Part shown: one piece after another, positions 54,481 to 64,000 of the stretch
How positions within the stretch are numbered: position 1 is the first letter of the stretch
Layout: each line of letters opens with the position of its first letter
Source of the DNA: Piromyces finnis
Lineage: Eukaryota > Neocallimastigomycota > Neocallimastigomycetes > Neocallimastigales > Neocallimastigaceae
Direction: 5' to 3'
NCBI GenBank assembly: GCA_002104945.1
Contig: MCFH01000023.1
Location: forward strand, 186,001-250,000
DNA: 64,000 bases
Notes under the pieces: generated by a model
The model's database searches: none
Seen by the model: only the letters and a program-made list of their open reading frames with translations
Told to the model about the DNA's origin: nothing
Position numbers and translations under genes: made by a program

Positions 54481-55057
54481 TGAAACTATTTTTATTTATA
54501 AAAAATATTTATGGGAAAAAGATAATATTTTAGGGGGTTAGATTGGGAAAAATGAAATATTCATTATAACAGAAATAATAAATATTAGTAATAATATTTT
54601 AACTTATCTAAAATATAAGAATAAATAGTATATACTTTTAAATAATTTAACATAGGTAGCATTCATCATCCAACAAAGCATCTATTATTATTATAACAAC
54701 AACAACAACAACAACAACAACAATAATAATAATAATTACAGCAACAACAATTATCATTATATCAGAATTTCTTTCAACATTTAAATTATAATAGAGAATA
54801 ATATTATAAAAATAAAAATAAGATATTCTATATATAGATAGATAAAGAACAAATAAGTGGTCAATAATATATAAATATAAATATAAATATAAATGGAAAA
54901 ATAATAATAAAAAAAAAAATAGTGATTAAATATAAGTAGTATAAATTAGATAGAGAATAGAATGGAAAAAATTCTTTTTTTTTTTTTTTTTTAAAATTAA
55001 TAAATTAATATAATAATTGTTTCTTTTATTAATAATTGTTTTTTTTATTAATAATTG

Positions 55058-55092
<35 letters not shown>

Positions 55093-55093
55093 A
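54481..55093. other. AT-rich spacer with AAC/AAT run
   Basis: No gene seen. An (AAC)n/(AAT)n run lies at about 54696-54736. Poly-A and three copies of 'ttattaataattgtttt' lie at about 55010-55090 next to the giant gene's stop codon. Confidence 0.65.
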
Positions 55094-58000
55094 TTAATTC
55101 TTATTTATTGGTGGGGTTGCTCCAAGATCTAATAAATATTTTACAAAAATATCATGATGATTTTTCATGGCTAATGAAAGGGCATTGTTTCCTTGTTTAT
55201 CAACTTTATTAATATCTACTCCATTGTTTACTAAATAATCAATAATTTTTATATTGTTATCATTTTTGGCATGAATACAATGAATTAATGAATGTTGACC
55301 AAAATAATCTTCACTGTTCACTTCAGCTCCATGTTCTACCAAATATTTTACAATCCTTTCTTTTTTTTCTATATTTTTTTGTTGTTCCTCTTCATATTCT
55401 TGATCATTAAAATACGAAAATTGATAATAATCTTTATTGGAATTAGTTGGATTTTTTATGGTATAGATTAATGGGGTTTCATCATACCTCATTCTTTGAT
55501 TCACATTGGCTCCACATGAAATTAAAAATTTAACTATTTTTTCGTTATTTCCTTGAATCGCTCGAATTAATGGATAACTCGTATCATCATCACTTTTATA
55601 ATTTTTTTTATTGATGTCTACCCCATGCTTTATCAAATAGCTTATGATTTCTATATTTCCATTATCAATGGCTTTTATTATTGGTGCTACAGCTCCATTG
55701 TCTTGATGAACATCTGCACCATGGTCAATTAAATATTTAACTATTCTTTCTTTTTTCCGTTCAAAACTAATAGCACTTTCATCATCATCTTTGCTTCTAT
55801 CATCAAATCCGTAATAACGATTGTAATGATCTGTTAAACCAATGGCACAAGATAACGGTGTAAGATCATTGATATCACATTGATTAACATTAGCACCGTG
55901 ATCAATCAAATATTTAATCATTCTTTCATTTTTTGTTTTAATGGCTGTTAAGAGGTGCGTCTGCCCTCCTTTTAATATATTAATATTGGCACCGCAATCT
56001 AGTAATAGGGCAATACTATTTAGATTTTGGTGTTGAATGGCATAATAAAGCGGTGTAAATCTACATCTTTCTCCGTTAATATGAGATCCTTTATCAATTA
56101 AATACCTTATTATATTTTCATCCCCATGGATGGCTGCAAAAGATATTGCTGTCTTCTCACCGTCCCTTGTTACTTGATTAATATCTGCCTGGTTCTCTAT
56201 TAAATATTTAACAAGTTTCATTTGTCCATTTTGAACAGCATGACATAAAGGTGTACCATTATTATTATCGTTTATATTTATATTAGCTCCTTGATGAATA
56301 AGATATCTAGCTATAGTGTCATTGCCATTGTCTATTGCGCATATTAAAGCATCACTCTTATCTATGTTAGCCCCATGCTCTATTAAAAATCGTACAATAG
56401 TTTCATTATTTTTTTGAACTGCCTTTTTTAATGGACGACCATTTATTCCTTCTTTCTCTATATTGGCTCCCGAATCAACCAAAAATCTAATTAAATTTTC
56501 ATTTTCATTTTGAATTGCGTAGATTAATGGTGTTTCATACATTTGTCTGCATCTATTTATATCGGCACCACATTGAATTAAATATCTTGAAAGATTTTCA
56601 TTATTGTTCTTTACAGCGCAAACGAGTGGGATATTAACAAAATACCCTCCACCATCCATATTAATATCAGCACCGCATTGAATTAATAGTTTTACAAATC
56701 TTTCGTCATTATTATTTATTGCAATAACTAATGGTAATAAATTTTCTGATTTGTTAACATCAGCACCACAATATATTAAGTATTTAACCATAGCTTCATT
56801 TCTGTTTTGGATTGCTAAATTCAATGGAGTGTTACTGGTTTTTATGTCTGCACCATTATCAATTAAATATTTAACGATATTTAAATTATTGGTTCTTGAA
56901 GCTTCAATTAATGCGTTAGGATCAATTTTGGCTTTATGATAAATTAAATAATTTATGATCCCTTCCATATTATTTTTTATTGCTAAATCTAAAGGTGACT
57001 CTCCATCCTTATTTGTTACATTTACATCAGCACCAACATCAATAAGATACTTAATAATATTTTCATTGCTACTTACTATTGATTCTAATAACGGTGAATT
57101 AAAACATAATTTATAATTGACATCAGCTCCTGATTCAACTAAATACTGAATAATATTCATATTTTGATTTCGTACAGCATAAATTAATGCTGATTCACCT
57201 TGATTTATTTCTGTGTTCATTTCTACTCCATATTCAATCAAATATTTTACGAGATTTTCATTATTATTTTTTATTGCAACTGTTAAAGAAGTATCACTAC
57301 CAACATTATGGCTTCTTTCATTAATGTCAATTCCACATTCTATTAAATATTTAATTATATTCTCATTGTTTGTTTTAATTGCTTCTACTAATGGTGGATT
57401 TTCCTTGTAATTGTTTAATTTAGCACCATTTCTTATTAAACATTTAACAATATTCTCTTTTGCGGTTTGAATGGCTAGAATTAGTGGACATTTATAACTT
57501 CTAGAATATGAATTTACATCGGCACCTTGATCAATTAAATATTGAACTAACGATTCCTTACCATGAATAATTGAAAAACAAATAATTGGATCATAATTAT
57601 TATCATTTTGATTACCTTTTATAGAATTATGGTATATGATATTTAATAAATGGAATGATTGCAAATTTTCTGATTTATCCATTTTTAATATACTTTTAAA
57701 TAATTCAGACTCAATATTTATATGGTTAATTGATGTTAAATTCGATCCATTTGTTATTAAGTATTTTATAATCATTTCGTTTTCTTCCATAATAGCATAT
57801 ATTAACGGAGTAAAACCTTGACTGTCTTTAGCATTAACATTCAAATGATGTTCAACAAGGCATTTTATCATTTCTATACTATTTTTCTTTACAAGTATTT
57901 TAAAAATTTCTATATTTTTATTAATGCTTTCAATATTTGCTGGATCTTTTTCTAATAATTCTTTTACTACTATTATATTATTTGAAATTATTGCTAATTT

Positions 58001-61000
58001 TATTGAAGAATAGTTATTATCGTTTTTTATGCTATGATTTAAAATACTATTGATCTGAATATATACTTTCTGATATTCAGTATTATTATATTTTTTATTT
58101 ATATCATAGAGAGATTCATTTGAATTATTTGTGAAACTTTTATCTGCCCCATTATCTATTAAAAGTTTAAAACTATCAACTTTTCTCTTTTTTATTGCAA
58201 TACTAAGTGGTACATCACCTGATCCATTTTGTTCATTAATATCTGCTCCTTTATCAATTAAGTATTTTACCACTTTTTCACAGCCATGTTGTATTGAATA
58301 AATTAACATAGAATCCTTATTTTCATCCTTTTGATGAATTTTTAATATATTATTATTGAAAATGGTCAAGATATTTGGCAGTTGAAGATGAATAAAGCTT
58401 TTAAATAATTCAATATTTATATCAATACTCTTCAATTCCTCCCAGCTTGCACCACATTTTATTAAATAATCGATAATTTCTTTATTTTTTGACTCCACTG
58501 CATAAACTAATGGCGTATACTTGTTAATATCTTTAACGTGTATATCAATAATTTTTGGAATAATTTGTTTTAACATATTTACATTGTCTTTCTCTACTAT
58601 GAAATCTTTAATTTCTATTTTATCATTAACTACACTGATATCATCTAACTTTTTTAGTATAGTTAATACACTATTTTCAATATTATTTGAAATTGTATAT
58701 ATCAGATTTAAATATTTATATTTATATTGGATTTTTATATTGTTACTTAATAAAAATTTCAAAATATCAACTTTTTTATCTATAATTATTTCCTTAATAA
58801 AATTACATTTAAGTGAGTTAATATTCACATTATTTTCAATTAAATATTCAATTAATTTTATATATCGTTTTTCAATGGCATATATTAATAATGTTTTACC
58901 ATCTCTATATTGTTTATTGATATCTAATCCGTAATCAATTAAAATTTCTAACAAATCCATTCTTTCCTTTTCAATAATTTCTATTAATATTTCGTTTAGG
59001 CTTGAATTTTTAATAATAAAAGGATATATTTCAGAAGATTTTGGATTATTATTAAAATAATTATCTAATAAGCTAGTTTTATTTGGAACATCTTGGAAAT
59101 CCGCATTACAACGAATTAAATAATGAATTAAAGGCTCATTAGATATATCAATTGCACATTTTAATAGACTTTGAGGATAATCTTCATTTGAACTATTAAA
59201 TTTACTATTTACATCAATATAATCCGGAATTAATAATTTTAGCATAGGAAGATTAGTCTTATAAATGATTTGCTCTATAATTTTATTTATAGAATTATGA
59301 ATATTAATACCATTATCAATGAAATATTTTGCTATTCTAATGTTATCAGAAAATACAGCACGACATAAAAGTGAAAAACCATATTCATCTTTTCTATTTA
59401 TATTAATATATTGAGGTATAAGTTTTTGTATTATATCTAATCTATCATTATTTATTATAGTTTCTATATCTTCATCTAATAAACTGTCCTTTTTATTATG
59501 TTTAATTAAACATTCTATTTTTGAAATATCTTCATTTTCAATAGCATATCTTATGATCGACATTTTCTTATTATTTTTATTTATTGAGTTATTTATATTT
59601 GCACCATTTTCAACAAGAAGTTTAATTATTGGTAAGGCATTTTCTTTAAAAGCTATCATAAATATTGATAATCCATTTTTATCATATGAGTTTACATCAG
59701 CACCATTTTTAATAAGATCACCCATCCATTCTAATTTTTCCTTCAATGAATAATTTCTCATCATTGTAATTGCTACTAATAATGGATTTTTGTCTATATA
59801 AGTTTTATTTATTGATACATTTTTATTCTTAAGTAATAATAATAGTAATTCACGATTTTTTAAGTGTATTGAAATTTCTATTGAGGAGTGACCTTTAAAA
59901 CAACTATTATTTTTTATTGAATTAATTTCTATATTTCTCAAAATTAAATTTTTTATCAATTCTTTGTCTTCTTTGAAAAGTGCAAAATGTAGTATATTAT
60001 ACCCATAACAATCCAACGAGTGAATATATGAAGAGTTTATTAAAACTTCAAATATTTCTTGACGACGTAATAAATAAGAAAGTGTTAGAGGAGTTAACCA
60101 ACTATCATTGTTAACATTGTTATTCTCATTTTTTATATTATAATTTTCATTATTTATAAGAGACTTTACATTATCAATATTGTTTTGTTCGATAGCAGTT
60201 AGTAATAATGATGATTTTTTATTTTTTGAATTTATGTTTATTGATACGCTTTTTCTAAATAAATGTTGCAAAATTATGTATTTTCTATTTTTTAAAGCTA
60301 ATATTATAAGTGGTATATTATTAATATTTTTTATATTGACATTGGCACCTTTATCTAGTAAATAATCAAATATTTCAATTATTTTACTTTCATTGTCTTC
60401 GTTTAATGAATAAAATGCTGTAATTAAAGGATAATCGCCATTTTTGTCCCTACTATTAATATTTATTTGATTATTTTCTATTATATATTGAATTGGTTTT
60501 TTAGAACATAATTTAATATAAATATTTAATAACAATATTAAATAGGCATTATCTAGTCCTTTTAATTCAAGGTTATTAATTTCTGTTATTGATTCGAAAT
60601 CTTCAATATTAAAGAGTTTTTCAATAAGAGATTTTGCTACTAAAGTATTATCAATTTTATTTGAAAACAATAATAAATTTTCAATCAAATCTTTTTTAAT
60701 ATCATTATTATTTAATAAATATTCATTAAAATAATTTATTAAATGAACATTATTATTCTTAATTGAAAATTTTAAAATTTTATTTATATCAATTGATTTA
60801 TTATCGATGTATTTTTTTAAATCAAAAATTTCATGATGGAATAAATAATTAATCAAAAAATCAATAAAAATAGAATTATTAATTTTACCAATTATCATAA
60901 ATATTTTTTCTATATTGTTTGAATCCAGTTGTATAGGATAAAATTGCTTAAAATATTTCTCTATTATATATTTAAAAATTTGGAAATCTTTAATTTTAAT

Positions 61001-64000
61001 TACTACTTGTAAAAATTCTTGAATACAAATATTTTCTTCATTAAATGTAGGATGATGTGTTATATTGTTCATCATGAATTCTATTAATTCAATATTTTCT
61101 ATTTTGCTTATAGTAAGAATCATATCTTTATTTATATTTTTATTTTTTAATGTAAATGACGGACAGTTGAATAATTCTTTTAATAAAAACTTTATATTTG
61201 TAATATGGTTCTTTTGATATATTAAGAGAAATATTATTTTTTTTATGTTAAGACTATTAAAATCAAATGATTTATGTTGAATTATCATTTTTATTGTAAA
61301 TTTTATTAACTTTGAAAATATATCCTCATTAAAACCTGGCTGTGTATTTTGTAACTGATTTAATATAAAAAGAATTTCATCAAGATCTATTAATTTAAAA
61401 CCAAATGTTTTATGATTAATAAATTGTTCTATCACCATTTTAATTAATACTATATGCTCTATTCTATTTCCATATTCCATTTGATAACAATAAATTTGAT
61501 TAACTAAAATACTTAAAAGATTTTCAAAAGATATAACATTAAAATCGAATGTTTCATTATTCAAAGCAGTATCAATAAAAAATTTTGTTAAATATATTGC
61601 CTTATTTTTAAATGTAATTTCAATTGAGGTATTTAATGATTCTAATATTTTTTCTAAATCAAAATCTATAAAATTGAAGTTTTTGTGATTTATCCATTTA
61701 TGAATATAGAATTTAAAGAATTTAAATATACTTAAATTATTCAAATCTAAAATGCCCATTTTTTCGTAAAATTTAACATTTTTAATGTTGTATTGTTCTT
61801 TATCAAATACTTTTGTTAATAAAAAAGTTAAAATATTGTAATGATTACATATATATTGATAATTTATTAATATATTTTCAATATCGATATTCTTAAAGTC
61901 AAGAGATTGACTTTTAAATACTTTTTCTATTAAAATATAATCATCGTTTTCAATAGCATGATTTAATATACATTCAATTTCATTTTTATCTAAAACGAAA
62001 TTTAATTCTTTTTTTAGTAGACGATAATGATATAATATTTCCAGAAAACCCGAATCTTTATTTATGATTATATTTTTATACCAATCTTTTCCAATATCAA
62101 TTTTTGATTCTTCATTTACCATAATATTTAATAATTGATTATTTGATAATGGTGTTTTATGTGTTGATAAAGTAAGTAAATTTAATATAAAAGTATTATC
62201 AAAAACATTATATTTAAAAATAGTAAATAATAGATCATATTTTCTGTTTTTAATAAGAATGTCTAGGAATTCCGATGATATAGTTATATTATTCTTTATT
62301 AATAATTTTAAAGCTTTCTTGTTTAATAACCTTTCTTCATAAAGTTTGACAATTATTTCTTTTTCATGAATTTTAAAATTTATATTTGCTCCATTTTTTA
62401 AAAATAGACTAGCTATATTATATCTCTTATTGGCAATGGCACAATATAATGGTGATTTATATTTTCGAGAATCCTTGGAATCCACAACAACATAGTCTAA
62501 AGATAAATAATGACTCATTAAAAATGAAATAGTATTGAAAGAAATATCTTTTTCAATTGTATATATTAATAAATCAAATAGCTTATTATTAAAATATGAT
62601 AAAATAATATTATATTTAATAATATATTTTTTTAATTCTAGAATGTCTTCTGTTTCGATTAATTTTATTATAGTTTTAAATCTACCCTCACTATTATTTA
62701 GATTGTCTATGAAAAAACTGTCTAATGGAATTAAATCCATTTTTTTAATATTTTGTATAAATGATTTCTTTCTTTCATTACAATATATGTATTTATCTTT
62801 ATCTAATAATTGAAAAATATCTTTAAATATTTGTTCTTTATTCCTATTATCATTGATATATAAAAATGTGATTGCTTCGAAATTATTGCTCTCAAGAGCT
62901 TTTTCATACATTAAATCATTAATATTAATTTTTGTTTTTTCTTCATACAGAATTCTATGTAATTGTTTACTTGATAATGTTGTATGATTTTTATATATAG
63001 ATAGTAGTTTCAATATAAACAAATTATTATATATATACTTTTCAAAAATACATTTTAACAAATCCAATTTATTATCAACAATTAATTGATTAATGGTATT
63101 AGGCAAAATTTGAAATTGACAATTTAATATATATTTCAATTTTTTATTATCTAATATTCTATCTTCATAAAGCCATGTTAATATATCTATCTTATTTATA
63201 TTTAAACCAATTTTTATTAAGAAATCAAAAAATTTAAATTTGTTCTTTGATAAAACTAAGTAAAAAAGGGTTGTATCGTCTTTATAATTTTTATCTGAAG
63301 AGAAATCTAAATTTTCATAATGACAAGTTTTATAAATAAAATTTAGCATTTCAATTGAATAACTACTTTTTATTGTAAATTTCAGTATATCATCTTTTTG
63401 GTTAAAATCTTCTCGATAATCAGCGAGTTTAATATTATTTTCTTTTATATATGATTTTAAATGGTAGACATTATTATTTTTAATTAATTGACTTATTTTA
63501 TATTTTATTTCTTGCTTTGTTTTATTACTTTCTAATATATTTATTAATTTTTCTTTTGTTGAAATTTTGAATGGGCTATTTTTTATCTTATTTAAAAAAG
63601 GTCCTTTTAATTTATTATTTTGATTTAATATTGAAATGATATTCTTTGCAATTACATTTGTTTCTCTAGTATCGTACAAATATAATAGCATTATTGTCTC
63701 AATACAATTATTCATTATTGCTACTTCGTACATAGTTTTATTAAATTTTATTTTTTCTTTTTCCTTTTTAGTCATGTCAAATAATTCGGTATAAGATAAT
63801 TTTGTTTTATTCTTTTGAAACGATAGTAATGAAAGAATGAAACTATTATCATAGATATAATTATTAAAAATTTGATTTAAGAATACATGATTATTTATTT
63901 TAATTAATTCCATTAATAATTCTGAATTAATATTAAGACCATTTCTTATTAAATATTGAGTACCTCTTTTTGTTTTCTTTAATATTATATTACCATATGA
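55094..64000 (-). CDS. Giant ankyrin-repeat protein, at least 2968 aa, 5' end outside the window
   Basis: A single open frame of 8.9 kb without an intron. The first in-window Met (63913) is not the start: the frame stays open for 29 more codons to the window edge and these continue the repeat pattern, so the gene is 5'-partial. From about residue 1150 to the end (Met 63913 = 1) the protein is dozens of canonical 33-residue ankyrin repeats ('NENIIKYLIDHGADVN' pattern). Residues about 1-700 are three ~275-residue super-repeats; each contains an 'L-LI---DLL--IF' helix pair, then '(F/Y)-(D/N)-N-x-FIL-x-LL', K/H-T-x-LS-x-x-(Q/E)-L, and 'E-x-KI'. Residues 700-1150 are diverged repeats. No signal or membrane segment is seen. 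Likely a very long intracellular binding scaffold; function unknown. Confidence 0.93.
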   Translation of the reverse strand, partial: SYGNIILKKTKRGTQYLIRNGLNINSELLMELIKINNHVFLNQIFNNYIYDNSFILSLLSFQKNKTKLSYTELFDMTKKEKEKIKFNKTMYEVAIMNNCIETIMLLYLYDTRETNVIAKNIISILNQNNKLKGPFLNKIKNSPFKISTKEKLINILESNKTKQEIKYKISQLIKNNNVYHLKSYIKENNIKLADYREDFNQKDDILKFTIKSSYSIEMLNFIYKTCHYENLDFSSDKNYKDDTTLFYLVLSKNKFKFFDFLIKIGLNINKIDILTWLYEDRILDNKKLKYILNCQFQILPNTINQLIVDNKLDLLKCIFEKYIYNNLFILKLLSIYKNHTTLSSKQLHRILYEEKTKININDLMYEKALESNNFEAITFLYINDNRNKEQIFKDIFQLLDKDKYIYCNERKKSFIQNIKKMDLIPLDSFFIDNLNNSEGRFKTIIKLIETEDILELKKYIIKYNIILSYFNNKLFDLLIYTIEKDISFNTISFLMSHYLSLDYVVVDSKDSRKYKSPLYCAIANKRYNIASLFLKNGANINFKIHEKEIIVKLYEERLLNKKALKLLIKNNITISSEFLDILIKNRKYDLLFTIFKYNVFDNTFILNLLTLSTHKTPLSNNQLLNIMVNEESKIDIGKDWYKNIIINKDSGFLEILYHYRLLKKELNFVLDKNEIECILNHAIENDDYILIEKVFKSQSLDFKNIDIENILINYQYICNHYNILTFLLTKVFDKEQYNIKNVKFYEKMGILDLNNLSIFKFFKFYIHKWINHKNFNFIDFDLEKILESLNTSIEITFKNKAIYLTKFFIDTALNNETFDFNVISFENLLSILVNQIYCYQMEYGNRIEHIVLIKMVIEQFINHKTFGFKLIDLDEILFILNQLQNTQPGFNEDIFSKLIKFTIKMIIQHKSFDFNSLNIKKIIFLLIYQKNHITNIKFLLKELFNCPSFTLKNKNINKDMILTISKIENIELIEFMMNNITHHPTFNEENICIQEFLQVVIKIKDFQIFKYIIEKYFKQFYPIQLDSNNIEKIFMIIGKINNSIFIDFLINYLFHHEIFDLKKYIDNKSIDINKILKFSIKNNNVHLINYFNEYLLNNNDIKKDLIENLLLFSNKIDNTLVAKSLIEKLFNIEDFESITEINNLELKGLDNAYLILLLNIYIKLCSKKPIQYIIENNQININSRDKNGDYPLITAFYSLNEDNESKIIEIFDYLLDKGANVNIKNINNIPLIILALKNRKYIILQHLFRKSVSININSKNKKSSLLLTAIEQNNIDNVKSLINNENYNIKNENNNVNNDSWLTPLTLSYLLRRQEIFEVLINSSYIHSLDCYGYNILHFALFKEDKELIKNLILRNIEINSIKNNSCFKGHSSIEISIHLKNRELLLLLLKNKNVSINKTYIDKNPLLVAITMMRNYSLKEKLEWMGDLIKNGADVNSYDKNGLSIFMIAFKENALPIIKLLVENGANINNSINKNNKKMSIIRYAIENEDISKIECLIKHNKKDSLLDEDIETIINNDRLDIIQKLIPQYININRKDEYGFSLLCRAVFSDNIRIAKYFIDNGINIHNSINKIIEQIIYKTNLPMLKLLIPDYIDVNSKFNSSNEDYPQSLLKCAIDISNEPLIHYLIRCNADFQDVPNKTSLLDNYFNNNPKSSEIYPFIIKNSSLNEILIEIIEKERMDLLEILIDYGLDINKQYRDGKTLLIYAIEKRYIKLIEYLIENNVNINSLKCNFIKEIIIDKKVDILKFLLSNNIKIQYKYKYLNLIYTISNNIENSVLTILKKLDDISVVNDKIEIKDFIVEKDNVNMLKQIIPKIIDIHVKDINKYTPLVYAVESKNKEIIDYLIKCGASWEELKSIDINIELFKSFIHLQLPNILTIFNNNILKIHQKDENKDSMLIYSIQHGCEKVVKYLIDKGADINEQNGSGDVPLSIAIKKRKVDSFKLLIDNGADKSFTNNSNESLYDINKKYNNTEYQKVYIQINSILNHSIKNDNNYSSIKLAIISNNIIVVKELLEKDPANIESINKNIEIFKILVKKNSIEMIKCLVEHHLNVNAKDSQGFTPLIYAIMEENEMIIKYLITNGSNLTSINHINIESELFKSILKMDKSENLQSFHLLNIIYHNSIKGNQNDNNYDPIICFSIIHGKESLVQYLIDQGADVNSYSRSYKCPLILAIQTAKENIVKCLIRNGAKLNNYKENPPLVEAIKTNNENIIKYLIECGIDINERSHNVGSDTSLTVAIKNNNENLVKYLIEYGVEMNTEINQGESALIYAVRNQNMNIIQYLVESGADVNYKLCFNSPLLESIVSSNENIIKYLIDVGADVNVTNKDGESPLDLAIKNNMEGIINYLIYHKAKIDPNALIEASRTNNLNIVKYLIDNGADIKTSNTPLNLAIQNRNEAMVKYLIYCGADVNKSENLLPLVIAINNNDERFVKLLIQCGADINMDGGGYFVNIPLVCAVKNNNENLSRYLIQCGADINRCRQMYETPLIYAIQNENENLIRFLVDSGANIEKEGINGRPLKKAVQKNNETIVRFLIEHGANIDKSDALICAIDNGNDTIARYLIHQGANININDNNNGTPLCHAVQNGQMKLVKYLIENQADINQVTRDGEKTAISFAAIHGDENIIRYLIDKGSHINGERCRFTPLYYAIQHQNLNSIALLLDCGANINILKGGQTHLLTAIKTKNERMIKYLIDHGANVNQCDINDLTPLSCAIGLTDHYNRYYGFDDRSKDDDESAISFERKKERIVKYLIDHGADVHQDNGAVAPIIKAIDNGNIEIISYLIKHGVDINKKNYKSDDDTSYPLIRAIQGNNEKIVKFLISCGANVNQRMRYDETPLIYTIKNPTNSNKDYYQFSYFNDQEYEEEQQKNIEKKERIVKYLVEHGAEVNSEDYFGQHSLIHCIHAKNDNNIKIIDYLVNNGVDINKVDKQGNNALSLAMKNHHDIFVKYLLDLGATPPINKN

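Overview
The window reads as nuclear DNA of an anaerobic gut fungus (Neocallimastigomycota: Piromyces, Neocallimastix or Anaeromyces type). The basis is extreme A+T richness outside genes, long homopolymers and ATT/AAT trinucleotide arrays, short GT-AG introns (about 85-160 nt), Asn-rich coding runs, and the gene families present: ankyrin proteins, an LRR receptor, a solute-binding-domain/7TM receptor, secreted repeat proteins, and genes of bacterial appearance. The genus is not resolved, and the phylum assignment is inference from gene content.

Layout. 1-8.6 kb: two ankyrin proteins on the minus strand, then a long empty spacer. 8.6-12 kb: a small secreted protein and a decayed non-LTR retrotransposon. 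13-20 kb, minus strand: a secreted Cys-pair repeat protein and a seven-exon LRR receptor-like gene. 22.6-33 kb: a bacterial-type acyltransferase (minus), a five-exon receptor joining a bacterial-type solute-binding domain to a class C 7TM bundle (plus), and a PhlG-like hydrolase (plus). 34.3-37.1 kb: a nine-exon RhoGEF ending in a membrane hairpin (minus). 37.9-44 kb, plus strand: an ankyrin protein, a three-exon DEDDh exonuclease-like protein with a tail anchor, and a bacterial-type voltage-gated K+ channel. 46-49.4 kb: a probable GPI-anchored secreted protein (plus) and an acidic secreted repeat protein (minus). 50.5-51.1 kb: a poly(A)-tailed retroposon with a 13-bp target-site duplication. 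54-64 kb, minus strand: a broken ankyrin gene and an intronless giant ankyrin gene that runs off the end of the window.

Four multi-exon genes were reconstructed by hand. In each, splice sites and reading phase agree across all junctions and the joined protein matches its family across the junctions. No tRNA, rRNA, CRISPR array or operon was found; genes lie singly in AT-rich spacers of 0.3-3.5 kb. Themes are sensing and signalling (LRR receptor, 7TM receptor, RhoGEF, K+ channel), secreted low-complexity proteins, and ankyrin expansion. The least explained objects are the ~275-residue super-repeat in the N-terminal part of the giant ankyrin protein (its core recurs in the 375-aa ankyrin protein), the tail-anchored exonuclease, the membrane-anchored RhoGEF and the retroposon.
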